From NCBI GenBank assembly GCA_964454685.1, contig CAYVTZ010000001.1, forward strand, positions 94,047 to 158,046: 64,000 nucleotides of DNA, in the 5' to 3' direction. The notes beneath the pieces were generated by a model that had not been told where the DNA came from, made no database searches, and saw only the letters and a program-made list of their open reading frames with translations. Shown piece after piece: positions 1 through 8,751 of the stretch. Within the stretch, counting starts at the first letter, position 1. The number at the start of each line of letters is the position of its first letter. The stretch is from CAYVTZ01 sp964454685 (GTDB taxonomy: Bacteria; Bacillota; Clostridia; Christensenellales; Christensenellaceae). The position numbers were made by a program, and so were the translations under genes.

Positions 1-1584
1 CGCCGGAAGCTCCCGCTCTATGGGGTTGCACTGCGGCGCACACCAATCAAACGTACTGGAAAATGTATGGTTCGCCTCGTCAAATTCAAAGATATAAGCC
101 CGTCCGAATTCAAATTGCTCTGCTGTCATACGCAGCGCACGCCGTACAGATTCCTCCGCGTCGCTCGCACTGTACATCATGCGAAAGATGTATTCCGCTC
201 GATTATCGTCAAATCCCTTGTGCGCGACATTTTGTACATCGATCTCCGTCCGCGCAGGGCAATAGTTGGGGTTGATGCCATCATCGTAAACCACAAACAT
301 ATTCTTGCCGCGCTCCTTCGCCGTATAAAGCGCAGCATCCGCGTTTTTGTACAAAGTGTCATAATTATCGCCATGCTCCGGGCAACAGGCAATTCCGATA
401 CTGGCGGAGATATTCACCACCGCGCCGTTTTCATTGTAAACATGCTCAAACAATCGGCACACCTCGCGCGCCTTCGCCTTTAGCACATCCCGGCTCCCAT
501 AGTGCGTCAGAAAAACAAAAAACTCATCTCCGCCGATGCGCCCCACAATATCTTCCGAGCGAAACACCGCCTTCAGCTTTTTGCCCAGCTTTGTTAGAAC
601 AATGTCACCGTATAAATGCCCCAGGCGATCATTGATATCTTTAAAATTATCTAAATCAATGATCATCAGCGCAAACTTTTCATCATATTCCCGCCGCATC
701 TTCAGCGCTTCGCGGATCAAATATTCCGTTGTCATTTTGTTGTAAAGGCTGGTCAACTGATCGCGTTGCGATTTTTGCGTCAGTTCGTCAATGCGGATGT
801 GCTGCTTTGTGATGTCATTCATTTTGCCCACCACGCGCACCACCTCGCCCATGTGATCGGTAATATTGCGATAAAATACGTTATACCAGCGATTTTCACC
901 CGTACGGGAAATCAAGTGCACTTCGTCGCCTAATGCGCCTTCTGGTTTGTTCTCTATCTCTTTATAAAAAAAATCAAAACTTTCAGGCGCCACTAAGCCC
1001 ATTTGAATGATGGATTCCGGATAGTTGTAGATCACCTCGTCCAGCCCCATCCAGTCCGCAAAATTTTTGGAATATCGTATGGTCAGCGTGCGCACATCAT
1101 AATCAAAAAAAGTGTCCTCCGTCAGCTCCGAAATCAGTTGGTTAAAACTGCGTTCCTTGCGCAATTCGTGCTCTGCGGCGTCTTTTTCGGATGCGTCGCA
1201 AACCACAAACGAAACCAGCGGCTCGCCCGTATCCTCACGGTAGAACAACCGCCCACTGAAATTGGTCAGATGATATTGTCCATCCGCATGCAAATATCTG
1301 CTTTGCAACCAAAAAGACTGATCTTCGCTCTGTTCAATCTGGCGCTTAAAGTCCGGCATCGTCACTTTCACGTCATCAGGATGAATCAATCTGATCCCTT
1401 TGTTCTCAAACTGTTGCCACATCTGTTGTCTGGAAAAGCCAACCAGATCAAGATAGGGTTGATCCGCTTCTAAAATGGTAAATTCCGCGTCGTATTTACA
1501 AATCGCAATCCCGCCGGGAAAGCGAATCACAGATAAATCTAGGGATGTAATTTCTCTGATGTACCGGTTCACATGGTCGCTCAT
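1..1584 (-). CDS. PAS-GGDEF diguanylate cyclase, 3' end outside window
   Basis: Open from an ATG preceded by GGGGAG to the window edge without a stop, so at least 528 residues with the C-terminus missing. Two PAS-like segments fill roughly residues 15-125 and 130-250, followed by a GGDEF domain. The catalytic motif RIGGDEF places GGDEF at residues 351-355, and an RSED inhibitory-site motif sits five residues before it, so both the active site and product-feedback site of a c-di-GMP synthase look intact. After about residue 415 a further region (around MMYSASDAEESVRRAL) resembles the start of a GAF sensor domain. Expected role: makes c-di-GMP from GTP in response to a signal sensed by the PAS/GAF modules. 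No membrane segment is visible, so it is probably cytosolic. The domain after GGDEF could be something other than GAF. Confidence 0.9.
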   Translation of the reverse strand, partial: MSDHVNRYIREITSLDLSVIRFPGGIAICKYDAEFTILEADQPYLDLVGFSRQQMWQQFENKGIRLIHPDDVKVTMPDFKRQIEQSEDQSFWLQSRYLHADGQYHLTNFSGRLFYREDTGEPLVSFVVCDASEKDAAEHELRKERSFNQLISELTEDTFFDYDVRTLTIRYSKNFADWMGLDEVIYNYPESIIQMGLVAPESFDFFYKEIENKPEGALGDEVHLISRTGENRWYNVFYRNITDHMGEVVRVVGKMNDITKQHIRIDELTQKSQRDQLTSLYNKMTTEYLIREALKMRREYDEKFALMIIDLDNFKDINDRLGHLYGDIVLTKLGKKLKAVFRSEDIVGRIGGDEFFVFLTHYGSRDVLKAKAREVCRLFEHVYNENGAVVNISASIGIACCPEHGDNYDTLYKNADAALYTAKERGKNMFVVYDDGINPNYCPARTEIDVQNVAHKGFDDNRAEYIFRMMYSASDAEESVRRALRMTAEQFEFGRAYIFEFDEANHTFSSTFDWCAPQCNPIERELPA

Positions 1585-1656
1585 AAAAACTCTCCCCAAT
1601 GTATTGAAAAGCTCGCGGGAACATACACTCGTTTTCCGCGAGAATAAACTAGACTT

Positions 1657-1685
1657 AGTATATCATGTTTCATTGCTGCGCGCAA
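1657..1685 (-). promoter_or_regulatory. Promoter for the GGDEF gene
   Basis: On the minus strand, TTGCGC and TATACT are separated by 17 bases, about 70 bases ahead of the GGDEF start codon. The -35 is weak, the -10 good. It is divergent from the promoter at 1831. Confidence 0.4.
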
Positions 1686-1830
1686 CCAGTTTCCTGCGCA
1701 AATCCGCTCACGCGAGCAGCATAAAAAAGCGGCTTTCGCTCAAACAAGCCATACATATCGGCATCATTTTCAACCAAAAATTCATAGTTTCCCACGCGTT
1801 AAATATTTTTTGCAATATATTTACAAAAAC

Positions 1831-1859
1831 TTGACATTCCTCTGCATATCTTGTATCTT
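1831..1859 (+). promoter_or_regulatory. Promoter for the DUF4143-type ATPase gene
   Basis: A perfect -35 TTGACA and a -10 TATCTT are spaced by 17 bases, ending about 80 bases before the AGGAGG site of the downstream gene. The rest of the 350-base divergent intergenic region shows no gene. Confidence 0.6.
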
Positions 1860-1937
1860 TAATAGCATAAGCAACCCATCCTTTTTTGCTCCGTTATGCG
1901 CAGTCGCCATAACGCTTGTTTTATTCTAGGAGGCTCC

Positions 1938-3098
1938 ATGATTGCAAGAACAGAACCCCTCAAGCAACTGATTCGTTTTCGTGACGATCGCCTGATTAAA
2001 GTTATTACAGGCATTCGCAAATGCGGAAAAGCAGCACTGGTTGAGCAATATCAGGAATATCTGCTCGCACAGGGCGTACAGCCGCAGCAGATCATCACCA
2101 TTCCCTTTGAAGAGGAATCCAGTGCCCACCTCACAACCAACAAAAAACTTTTTGACTATATTCAGCAAAAACTGTGCCCCGATCAAATGAACTATATTTT
2201 CCTACTAGATATGCAAAAACTTTCCGTTTTTCAAAAGGCAATCGACGGATTGTATTTCAAAAAAAATTGCGATGTCTACCTCACCGCGTCACATACAAAC
2301 CTGTTTGATACGCTCCCTCCGGAGCGTCGTGCGCAAATTCACATGCTGCCGCTGTCGCTGAGCGAGTATGTATCCATGCAGGAGATTGATTACGAGGCAT
2401 ATGCTCAAACCTGCACGCTTCCCGCCGCGCTGCACCTGCCGGATGCGTCCATACAATCAGAATACCTTCGCGCATTCTTTGATTCCGTACTGCTTCGTGG
2501 TATGCTTGTGTTGCGCAAATTCCCTGATCCGGATTTGTTGATGCACATGGTTCGCTTGCTGTACACAAGCATCGGCTCGCAGTGCTCCATCAACAAAATT
2601 GCCGGGTCTTTGACTTCCACAGGTCGCAAAATTTCGGTGCATACCGCAGAGAATTATTTGGATACTCTGACGCAAAGCCTGTTGTTTTACAAAATCAGTC
2701 GCTTCGACATCAAGAGCAAGCAACAGCTCAAGACTGGCGATAAATATTACGCCGCCGACCTTCGATTGGTTCAAGCCGCACTGGGTACACATCAGCCCTC
2801 CGCTGCTCAAATCTTAGAGAACACCGTGTTCTTAGAGCTTTTGCGACGCGGCTACACTGTCTCCATCGGCAAGGTACGTAATATGGAGGTGCACTTTGTT
2901 GCCACAAACAGCGATGGCACGGAATATTTTCAGGTCGTGCCAAGTGTTCAGGATCCCGCTGTGCTGAAAAAGGGCCTCGCTCCACTCGCGGCAGTGGGCG
3001 ACCACAATCCCAAAACATTGCTAACGCTGGATTCGGAGCCTGTCATCTCACACAATGGCATCAAGCAAATCTACGCGCCGGATTGGCTCATGCGATAG
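1938..3098 (+). CDS. DUF4143/AAA_14-family ATPase with degenerate active sites
   Basis: 386 residues from the ATG four bases after a perfect AGGAGG. The architecture matches the widespread AAA_14-DUF4143 proteins: N-terminal P-loop, winged-helix middle, and a C-terminal DUF4143 with LENTVFLELLRRGY. Functional motifs have changed. Walker A at residues 25-33 reads GIRKCGKAA, with the lysine kept but the following Ser/Thr replaced by Ala. The Walker B region, about residues 86-93, reads YIFLLDMQ where the family usually has LDEIQ. The usual EIDFVA motif of the C-terminal domain is EVHFVA, with His319 for Asp. Expression signals are intact: consensus promoter, strong ribosome site and terminator. 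I therefore infer a retained but probably non-hydrolysing relative rather than a decaying pseudogene. The family has no settled function. Confidence 0.85.
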   Translation: MIARTEPLKQLIRFRDDRLIKVITGIRKCGKAALVEQYQEYLLAQGVQPQQIITIPFEEESSAHLTTNKKLFDYIQQKLCPDQMNYIFLLDMQKLSVFQKAIDGLYFKKNCDVYLTASHTNLFDTLPPERRAQIHMLPLSLSEYVSMQEIDYEAYAQTCTLPAALHLPDASIQSEYLRAFFDSVLLRGMLVLRKFPDPDLLMHMVRLLYTSIGSQCSINKIAGSLTSTGRKISVHTAENYLDTLTQSLLFYKISRFDIKSKQQLKTGDKYYAADLRLVQAALGTHQPSAAQILENTVFLELLRRGYTVSIGKVRNMEVHFVATNSDGTEYFQVVPSVQDPAVLKKGLAPLAAVGDHNPKTLLTLDSEPVISHNGIKQIYAPDWLMR

Positions 3099-3121
3099 CA
3101 AATTATTTCCGTGAATGCCAA

Positions 3122-3164
3122 AGACGGATGTTCCATTCAAGTTGAAACATCCGTCTCTTTTTTT
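3122..3164 (+). terminator. Rho-independent terminator of the ATPase gene
   Basis: Perfect 11-bp stem (AGACGGATGTT / AACATCCGTCT) with a 13-base loop, followed by CTTTTTTT, starting 24 bases after the stop codon. Confidence 0.9.
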
Positions 3165-3206
3165 CATATTATCATAATTTACGCATAAACAGACTTCAAA
3201 TTTGCA

Positions 3207-4052
3207 CTATTTCTGCACAACCGGAATCCATACTTCATACATTGTCTGGTTCGGATCCGGGTCAAGATAGACCTCTACGTCGGGTGCATTCGCGTACTCA
3301 TATCCCGATGTCGGCAGCCATTCCGTCACAATGCGCTTTTCCAGCTCCTGTATCGATTGCCCCGTGCCGCTTCCGGAGAAAACGGCCCATGTCGCTGCAG
3401 GAACAACATATTCTTCAAAGCCGCCCTCCGCCGGCCGCTCGCTTGCCACCGCAATAAAATATCTCCATGCTTCCTGCTCGTTGCAGACGCTCACCCCCAG
3501 CACACCTTGCGGCTCACCGTCCATCAGCCCTGCCAGCCTGGGAATTATGCCCTGCATCGCCGCTTTTTGCCACATTTGCGGCACCGCAGCAAAATTTTTC
3601 TCCACCTCCTGTTCCAACGGCGCGCTTATGCCTAGAATGCGAAAGGCATCTTTCTTTTCAATCCTGTAATCCATTTCCTCTGCTCCTTTGATTGAGATTT
3701 GGAAGCTGATTTTGGGAAACGCCTTCACGCAACCGCCCTGCCGAACGCGCGACGGCGCAATTTGATGCACACTTTGAAAAGCTCGATTGAACGCAGTTGG
3801 GGAATCATAGCCATACTTTAACGCGACATCAACGATTTTATTTTCACCGTTTTGCAAGTCCACCGCCGCTTTCGACATCCGCCTGCGACGAATATACTCC
3901 GATAAGGAAACGTCCGCCATATACGCAAACATTCGCTGAAAATGATAGGTCGAACAACAGGCAATTTTTGCAAGCGCGTCATAATCAATCTCGTTCGTCA
4001 AATTTTCTTCAATATAATTGATTGCTTGGTTTAGTTGCGCACACCAGTCCAT
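3207..4052 (-). CDS. AraC-family regulator with GyrI-like effector domain
   Basis: 281 residues from an ATG preceded by GGAG at eight bases; longer starts upstream lack a ribosome site. Residues 5-100 carry the two helix-turn-helix motifs of the AraC family (YIEENL ... AKIACCSTYHFQRMFAYM, then ALKYGYDSPTAFNRAF). Residues from about 125 to the end form a GyrI-like/AraE effector-binding domain with the typical YRIEKKDAFRILGI entry and an EVWIPV ending. Such proteins (Rob/SoxS-like fusions) bind small hydrophobic or cationic ligands and often control efflux or stress genes. It stands alone, downstream of and co-oriented with lplA but separated by 130 bases. Targets cannot be read from the sequence. 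Confidence 0.9.
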   Translation of the reverse strand: MDWCAQLNQAINYIEENLTNEIDYDALAKIACCSTYHFQRMFAYMADVSLSEYIRRRRMSKAAVDLQNGENKIVDVALKYGYDSPTAFNRAFQSVHQIAPSRVRQGGCVKAFPKISFQISIKGAEEMDYRIEKKDAFRILGISAPLEQEVEKNFAAVPQMWQKAAMQGIIPRLAGLMDGEPQGVLGVSVCNEQEAWRYFIAVASERPAEGGFEEYVVPAATWAVFSGSGTGQSIQELEKRIVTEWLPTSGYEYANAPDVEVYLDPDPNQTMYEVWIPVVQK

Positions 4053-4183
4053 AAAATCAACTCCTTGCTGCCAGAATACCTCAAAAAAAGGCACGAATCC
4101 TCTCTTTCCATGCACCAATCAGAGAGATTGCATCGCTCCAAAAGGTGCTGTTCCACTCGCGCATATAGCAAGATTAAAGCCGC

Positions 4184-5170
4184 TCAATAACCTTTGTCCA
4201 TGAAATATGCACACAAATCGTCAATCATCTTACGCTGCTCCTCATTTACCGGAATGCACCGCAGTCGTTCACAAAGCGCATCGGCACGGAATGTGCAGCC
4301 AACGAGTGTTTCGGGCAGCGCGGCAAGGAAGTCCGCGTCCATGCCATCCGAATAAAGCTGCGCTTGTGTAATGGCCGCATCCTTCAAAGACAGCAGCAGC
4401 TCGATGCCGCCCCAGTCAAAGCGCGTTTTGATGGTAATGTCAAATTGCGGCGATTGCCCAAATCGCCAATCCCAACTTGCATTGCGTTCCGCCAGCCGCT
4501 GCGTTTCCGCTTCCAGCTCAGGCGTAAAGTCCAACGGTTTCACTTCGCCGTATTCCGCGCAAAAACTGCGGATCAATGCCTCTTCCATCTTCTGCGGAGT
4601 CAATTCCGGCGCAAGCTCACAAAGATTGACCACGCGCGATCGCACAGATGCAATTCCCTTGGATTCGATCTTTTCCTTCGGCACCTCCAAATATTGTGCC
4701 AGCTTTTGCATGTCCGTATTGATGAGAATGGTGCCATGATGAAACGCACCATTCTTGCGGTAACAAAACGCATTTCCGGAAAACTTTCTGCCGTCTGCAA
4801 GAATGTCGTTTCGTCCCGAAAAAGCAGCATCGATGCCAAACGTCTGAACGGCATCTAAAATAACCTTCAACTGTCGATGTAAATCGTAAGCCTCACGATC
4901 CACAATAAACGAAAAATTCAGGTTGTGCATGTCATGGAATACCGCACCCCCGCCGGAGATACGGCGTGCCAGCAGTCCGCCGTCCGCATGTAATTTCTCA
5001 TGCTTGCATTCTGCCCAAACGTTTTGATTTTTTCCCACAATGATGCTGTCCGTATGCGTGTATAAGTGCATCACGATCTCACCGGGCGCGATATGGTTGA
5101 GTATGGCTTCCTCCTCCGCCAGTGTAACGTGCGGATTGTTGCTGGGGCTGATTCGATAATAAACTTGCAT
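4184..5170 (-). CDS. lplA: Lipoate-protein ligase A
   Basis: 328 residues, normal for the LplA family, starting at an ATG behind GAGAGGAAAG. The lipoate-binding signature RRISGGGAVFHD lies near residues 69-80, followed by the NLNFSF strand, and the C-terminal accessory domain is present. The enzyme activates lipoate with ATP and attaches it to the lysine of E2 or GcvH lipoyl domains in the cytosol. The likely client in this window is the E2 subunit of the 2-oxoacid dehydrogenase complex at 27-28 kb. A consensus promoter overlaps the divergent promoter of the PHP gene. Confidence 0.95.
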   Translation of the reverse strand: MQVYYRISPSNNPHVTLAEEEAILNHIAPGEIVMHLYTHTDSIIVGKNQNVWAECKHEKLHADGGLLARRISGGGAVFHDMHNLNFSFIVDREAYDLHRQLKVILDAVQTFGIDAAFSGRNDILADGRKFSGNAFCYRKNGAFHHGTILINTDMQKLAQYLEVPKEKIESKGIASVRSRVVNLCELAPELTPQKMEEALIRSFCAEYGEVKPLDFTPELEAETQRLAERNASWDWRFGQSPQFDITIKTRFDWGGIELLLSLKDAAITQAQLYSDGMDADFLAALPETLVGCTFRADALCERLRCIPVNEEQRKMIDDLCAYFMDKGY

Positions 5171-5216
5171 CGTCTTTCCTCTCCATGTTACAAAAATTTA
5201 AAACTTTACGCCCTCT

Positions 5217-5246
5217 ATTATACCTGTTTTTCATCAAAAAGTGCAA
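5217..5246 (-). promoter_or_regulatory. Promoter of lplA
   Basis: Minus-strand TTGCAC, 18-base spacer, TATAAT, ending about 45 bases before the lplA start codon. Confidence 0.65.
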
Positions 5247-5263
5247 CATGTCCGCAGCATTCG

Positions 5264-5272
5264 TGGTATAAT
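5264..5272 (+). promoter_or_regulatory. Extended -10 promoter of the PHP-AKR operon
   Basis: TGGTATAAT is a TGN-extended perfect -10 element. No good -35 is visible because that space is shared with the divergent lplA promoter. Confidence 0.6.
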
Positions 5273-5352
5273 AAGATTAGTGCCGAAACGTCATGATTTT
5301 CGGCAGACCACAGGGATCTCGCAGTATTTTGCGCGTTGTCAAGGAGAATCAA

Positions 5353-6060
5353 ATGAAACTTTATCAGGCAGAAACACATTGTCATACGCAGGAAGTCAGC
5401 CCCTGCTCCCGCATTCCCGCAAAGTATCTTGTGGAAGGTATGGTGGAGGCAGGATACCGTTATATGTTCCTGACCGATCACTATCACAGCGGCGTTTTCG
5501 AGCACATGGAGCCCATGCGCCACATGGATTGGCAAAAGAAAATCGACCATTTTATGTCCGGTTACCTCACCGCAAAAAAATATGCGCAAGGCACAGATTT
5601 AAAGGTCATGATGGCAATGGAACTGTGTATCAAAAAACATGAGTCCGACGATATCGGCAGCGACTTTTTAGTCTATGGTATGAGCGAAGAATTTCTGCGC
5701 GATCATCCGCAGCTTTATTATTTGCAATATCAGGAGTTCTTTCAGCTTATGGATCATCATGGCTTCATGGTGTTTCAGGCACACCCCTATCGCTACAATC
5801 TGCAACCCATCGAGCCGGTTTGCTACCACGGGATCGAGGTCGTCAACACGCACCCCCGTCACGTGTCACAAAATCAAAAGGCGATCAAATTCGCGCTGGA
5901 TCATGATTTATATCTCATCGCAGGCAGCGATATTCACACAGACGAGGACATCGGGCGCGGCGGCATTATGCTGCCCGGCGACATCGAATCCACGATGGAT
6001 CTTGTGCAATATTATAAAGAAAACGGCTCACCGGAGCTGATTGTCACGTTCGGAGCATAA
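5353..6060 (+). CDS. PHP-domain metal-dependent phosphoesterase
   Basis: 235 residues from an ATG placed seven bases after AGGAG. The polymerase-and-histidinol-phosphatase fold is shown by its metal ligands in order: THCHTQ near the N-terminus, TDHYHSG, a Glu in AMELC, QAHPYR, and GSDIHTDEDIG near the C-terminus. The enzyme should hydrolyse a phosphomonoester using two or three metal ions. Close relatives are annotated as histidinol phosphatase-like or TrpH/YciV-like, and the substrate cannot be told. It is followed after one base by the aldo/keto reductase, so the two are almost certainly co-translated and may act on the same metabolite. Confidence 0.88.
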   Translation: MKLYQAETHCHTQEVSPCSRIPAKYLVEGMVEAGYRYMFLTDHYHSGVFEHMEPMRHMDWQKKIDHFMSGYLTAKKYAQGTDLKVMMAMELCIKKHESDDIGSDFLVYGMSEEFLRDHPQLYYLQYQEFFQLMDHHGFMVFQAHPYRYNLQPIEPVCYHGIEVVNTHPRHVSQNQKAIKFALDHDLYLIAGSDIHTDEDIGRGGIMLPGDIESTMDLVQYYKENGSPELIVTFGA

Positions 6061-6061
6061 T

Positions 6062-7189
6062 ATGAAAATTGTGGACTTCGCGGGAAAACCGCTCTCTCAC
6101 ATGGGCATGGGCGCGCTGCGCTTTGATGTAAAAAACCGCACTCTTGCGCAAAATGCCGACCTCGTTCGCTATGCGTTTGATTGCGGTGTCAACTATTTTG
6201 ATACTGCGCCACCCTATTTGGACGGTTTATCCGAGCAAATTTTAGGCATGGGTTTGCAGGGCTTGCCACGCGACCGGTTTTTTGCTTCCAGCAAAGGTTA
6301 TCCGGAGGAATTAACCACCGCGAAGCAAACCATCGAAGCAATCCAGCGCTCCTTGCGAGTGATGCAGCTTGAGAAGCTGGACTTTTTCTATGTCTGGTGC
6401 ATTCGCAATCTGGAGCAGTGGCAGGCTGCCACGCGTCCCGGCGGTATGGCAGATGGTCTGATTCTTGCACAGCAGCGTGGGTTGATCGATAAAACGATGG
6501 TCTCCATTCACCTGCCCGGCAATATGATTCAGGACATCATCACCGAGCGCCCCTTTGACGGCGCGCTGGTGGGCATCAATGTATTAAATTTCCCTTTTCG
6601 CATCGAAGGGCTGCGTCACTTAAAAGCGCTGGGTTATGACCTTGCCGCTATGAATCCACTGTACGGCGGCATGATTCCACGCCACGCGCAGGAACTCCCC
6701 TTCCTTTGCTACAATGGCAAAACGCCGGTGCGTAACGCGCTCGAATTTGCATTTGGTCTGCCGGAGCTTTCTGTGGTTTTGGTGGGTGTAAGCAACGAAG
6801 CCGAGCTGGACGAGGCAGTGGCTGCCTGTGAAAGCGCCCCCACAGTAGATGCGCAAGCATTGGAAACGATGCGGCAGAATTTAGGCCAGTGGATGGATGC
6901 GGCATGCACCGGATGTGGCTATTGCGATGTCTGCCCGGTAGAAATCCCCGTCCCTTCCTATATGCAGTACTACAACAATAAGCAGGTGTTTCGCTGGAGC
7001 GAAGAACGCCTGATTCCCAATTACAACGAAAAATTAGTGCACGGGTTTCTTCCCGCGCGTCCCGGCAAACCTCAAGACTGCATTTCTTGCGGCTCTTGTG
7101 AGCAAGCCTGCACCCAACACCTTGAAATTATGTCTCGCCTCACAGAAATGGCAACGTGGGAGCGATCAGATGTCACATTAAAATGGTAA
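6062..7189 (+). CDS. Aldo/keto reductase with C-terminal ferredoxin-like [4Fe-4S] motifs
   Basis: 375 residues; the start codon follows the upstream stop after one base, with GGAG just before. The N-terminal two thirds is an AKR barrel with the FDTAPPY motif (Asp and Tyr of the catalytic tetrad) and an ASSKG lysine candidate. Where many relatives have a catalytic His the strand reads FYVWCIRN, so the His appears replaced. The last 90 residues carry CTGCGYCDVCP and CISCGSCEQAC, consistent with two [4Fe-4S] clusters, as in the ferredoxin-type AKRs common in Clostridia. The likely role is an electron-linked reductase or dehydrogenase in the cytosol of an anaerobe. Substrate unknown. Confidence 0.88.
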   Translation: MKIVDFAGKPLSHMGMGALRFDVKNRTLAQNADLVRYAFDCGVNYFDTAPPYLDGLSEQILGMGLQGLPRDRFFASSKGYPEELTTAKQTIEAIQRSLRVMQLEKLDFFYVWCIRNLEQWQAATRPGGMADGLILAQQRGLIDKTMVSIHLPGNMIQDIITERPFDGALVGINVLNFPFRIEGLRHLKALGYDLAAMNPLYGGMIPRHAQELPFLCYNGKTPVRNALEFAFGLPELSVVLVGVSNEAELDEAVAACESAPTVDAQALETMRQNLGQWMDAACTGCGYCDVCPVEIPVPSYMQYYNNKQVFRWSEERLIPNYNEKLVHGFLPARPGKPQDCISCGSCEQACTQHLEIMSRLTEMATWERSDVTLKW

Positions 7190-7192
7190 TGC

Positions 7193-7237
7193 GCGAATTG
7201 CAGCCGGCTGTCACCAGCTGTTCGTACTGCAATTCGC
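7193..7237. repeat. Inverted repeat between convergent genes
   Basis: Perfect 11-bp arms (GCGAATTGCAG / CTGCAATTCGC) enclose a smaller CTG-rich stem. There is no U-tract in either direction. It overlaps the last codons of the LURP-one gene and starts just after the AKR stop, so it may protect 3' ends rather than act as a classical terminator. Confidence 0.55.
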
Positions 7238-7696
7238 CGCATCAATGGCAAGCACGACCAGTAGCGCACACAGCGCATTCTGGTCATCCGGCACGTCAAT
7301 GCGATACGTGTCCGTAAAATTCCAAATCATCTTTTGTGCCTGCATCATCTGCACACCGTTCAGCAACGCTTGATAGTTCCATCCCATCACGTCACCTTGC
7401 ACACACCAGCCATTGAAGTCAATGTTGTATTTCGGCTTGAAGAAAGTCATCTCCCTGCTGATCATCCCAACCCTCTGGTCTCCCATGAAAAGTTCAAATT
7501 TCGGCAAAAAGGAAAGAACCTTTTCTTTGATATACGCTACTTCCATGCCCCATGCGTCGTACACCTTTAACAGGTGCCCCCACGCCATCTTCCCTTCGAT
7601 CGTATAGGCAAGCATACCACTTTCATACGTGACCTCGTACGAATCAAACCACGAAAACAAGCGTTGTTTGAAAACTAAGCTAACCATGTTCCCCAT
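7211..7696 (-). CDS. LURP-one-related (scramblase-like) family protein
   Basis: 161 residues with the LOR fold pattern: MVSLVFKQRLFSWFDSYEV opening, then YTIEGKMAW, VYDAWGMEVAYIKEK, and a Trp-rich centre NIDFNGWCVQGDVMGWNY. It resembles bacterial YxjI-like proteins of the Tubby/scramblase superfamily, whose biochemical role in bacteria is unsettled. Its ATG overlaps the stop of the upstream ribbon-helix-helix gene (TAATG), so translation is coupled. A second in-frame ATG three codons later is possible. Being last in an operon with an SPFH membrane protein, it probably acts at or near the membrane (inference). Confidence 0.8.
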   Translation of the reverse strand: MGNMVSLVFKQRLFSWFDSYEVTYESGMLAYTIEGKMAWGHLLKVYDAWGMEVAYIKEKVLSFLPKFELFMGDQRVGMISREMTFFKPKYNIDFNGWCVQGDVMGWNYQALLNGVQMMQAQKMIWNFTDTYRIDVPDDQNALCALLVVLAIDAANCSTNSW

Positions 7697-7848
7697 TACT
7701 CCTGCTTCTTTCTCTTTTTCACGGCTTCCGTCAGCAGATACTCGATCTGTCCATTGACCGACCGAAAGTCATCCTCCGCCCAGCGGCTGATTTCTTCAAA
7801 CAGCTTTTTGGATAATCGCAGCGGTATCTGCTTCTTCTTTTCGTCCAT
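7696..7848 (-). CDS. Small ribbon-helix-helix (Arc/MetJ-like) DNA-binding protein
   Basis: 50 residues, MDEKKKQIPLRLSKKLFEEI onward, with the beta-strand IPLRLS and two helices ending in EYLLTEAVKKRKK, the pattern of an Arc-type repressor monomer. It dimerises to form the DNA-binding sheet in this family. Its ATG overlaps the SPFH stop (TAATG) and its stop overlaps the next ATG the same way. With a perfect 12-bp inverted repeat over the operon promoter, it is a natural candidate for autoregulation (inference). It is too short for many gene callers. Confidence 0.82.
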   Translation of the reverse strand: MDEKKKQIPLRLSKKLFEEISRWAEDDFRSVNGQIEYLLTEAVKKRKKQE

Positions 7849-8738
7849 TAGTATATGCTTCCACTGTTAACAATCGGTTGCGGGTCTTTATTGCCGCACA
7901 ACACCACCAGTAAGTTGCTGACCATCTGCGCACGTCGCTCCTCGTCCAGCTCCACCACATTGTTTTCAGAAAGCTTGTTGAGCGCCATCTCTACCATGCC
8001 AACAGCCCCTTCCACAATCTTTTGCCGTGCCGCAATGATGGCGGATGCCTGCTGTCGTTGCAGCATCGCCGCCGCAATCTCCGGCGCATACGCAAGGTGC
8101 GCAATGCGGGCTTCAATGATTTCCAGTCCGGCAATCTCCGCGCGCTTCTGCAATTCACGTTGCAGCTCCAAAGATACTTCCTGAGCACTGCCGCGCAAGG
8201 ATTTTTCATCGCCGTCTTCGGAAATATCATACGGGTATTGCCGCGCCACTTGGCGGATGCTCGCGTCACTCTGTGTGGAAATATAGGAATAGTAATTATC
8301 CACATCCAGTACCGCTTTTGTGGGATCCACCACACGCCAGATCACGACCACTCCGATCTCGATGGGGTTGCCCTCCTTGTCGTTCACCTTCTGCTTCTCA
8401 TTGTTGAGCGTCGCAGCCTTGAGCGAAACCTTCTTGCCCTGTATGCTCACAAACGGATGTATCCAGTAAAAGCCTTCCTGCGTCAGCGTGCCGTAGTATT
8501 TTCCAAACAGCGCATAAACAGCAGCTGTATTGGGGTTGATCACTTTCAGCCCTGCCATCAAAATCGGAATCCCCAAATATCCGATCAAAGCCGCAATCAC
8601 CCCCATGCCCTCTTCACCCTTCCCAAAGGATGACACCATCCAAAATGTGCATGCCAAAATCCCTAGTATAAAGATAATCAGCATCAGCATCCCATTTGTC
8701 GGACGCAAGTTCTTCTCTTTCCTTTCCATCTTTGCCAT
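7848..8738 (-). CDS. SPFH/Band 7 domain membrane protein
   Basis: 296 residues behind AAGGAGG. Two hydrophobic segments (about residues 15-37 and 48-65) precede an SPFH domain beginning VINPNTAAVYALFGKYYGTL, followed by a long Ala/Glu/Arg-rich helix (EIAAAMLQRQQASAIIAARQ) as in stomatin and flotillin relatives. These proteins oligomerise on the membrane and organise other proteins or lipids. It is the first gene of a three-gene coupled operon (SPFH, ribbon-helix-helix, LURP-one). Whether the partners share a membrane-stress function is inferred from context only. Confidence 0.9.
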   Translation of the reverse strand: MAKMERKEKNLRPTNGMLMLIIFILGILACTFWMVSSFGKGEEGMGVIAALIGYLGIPILMAGLKVINPNTAAVYALFGKYYGTLTQEGFYWIHPFVSIQGKKVSLKAATLNNEKQKVNDKEGNPIEIGVVVIWRVVDPTKAVLDVDNYYSYISTQSDASIRQVARQYPYDISEDGDEKSLRGSAQEVSLELQRELQKRAEIAGLEIIEARIAHLAYAPEIAAAMLQRQQASAIIAARQKIVEGAVGMVEMALNKLSENNVVELDEERRAQMVSNLLVVLCGNKDPQPIVNSGSIY

Positions 8739-8751
8739 AGTCCAAGTCCTC

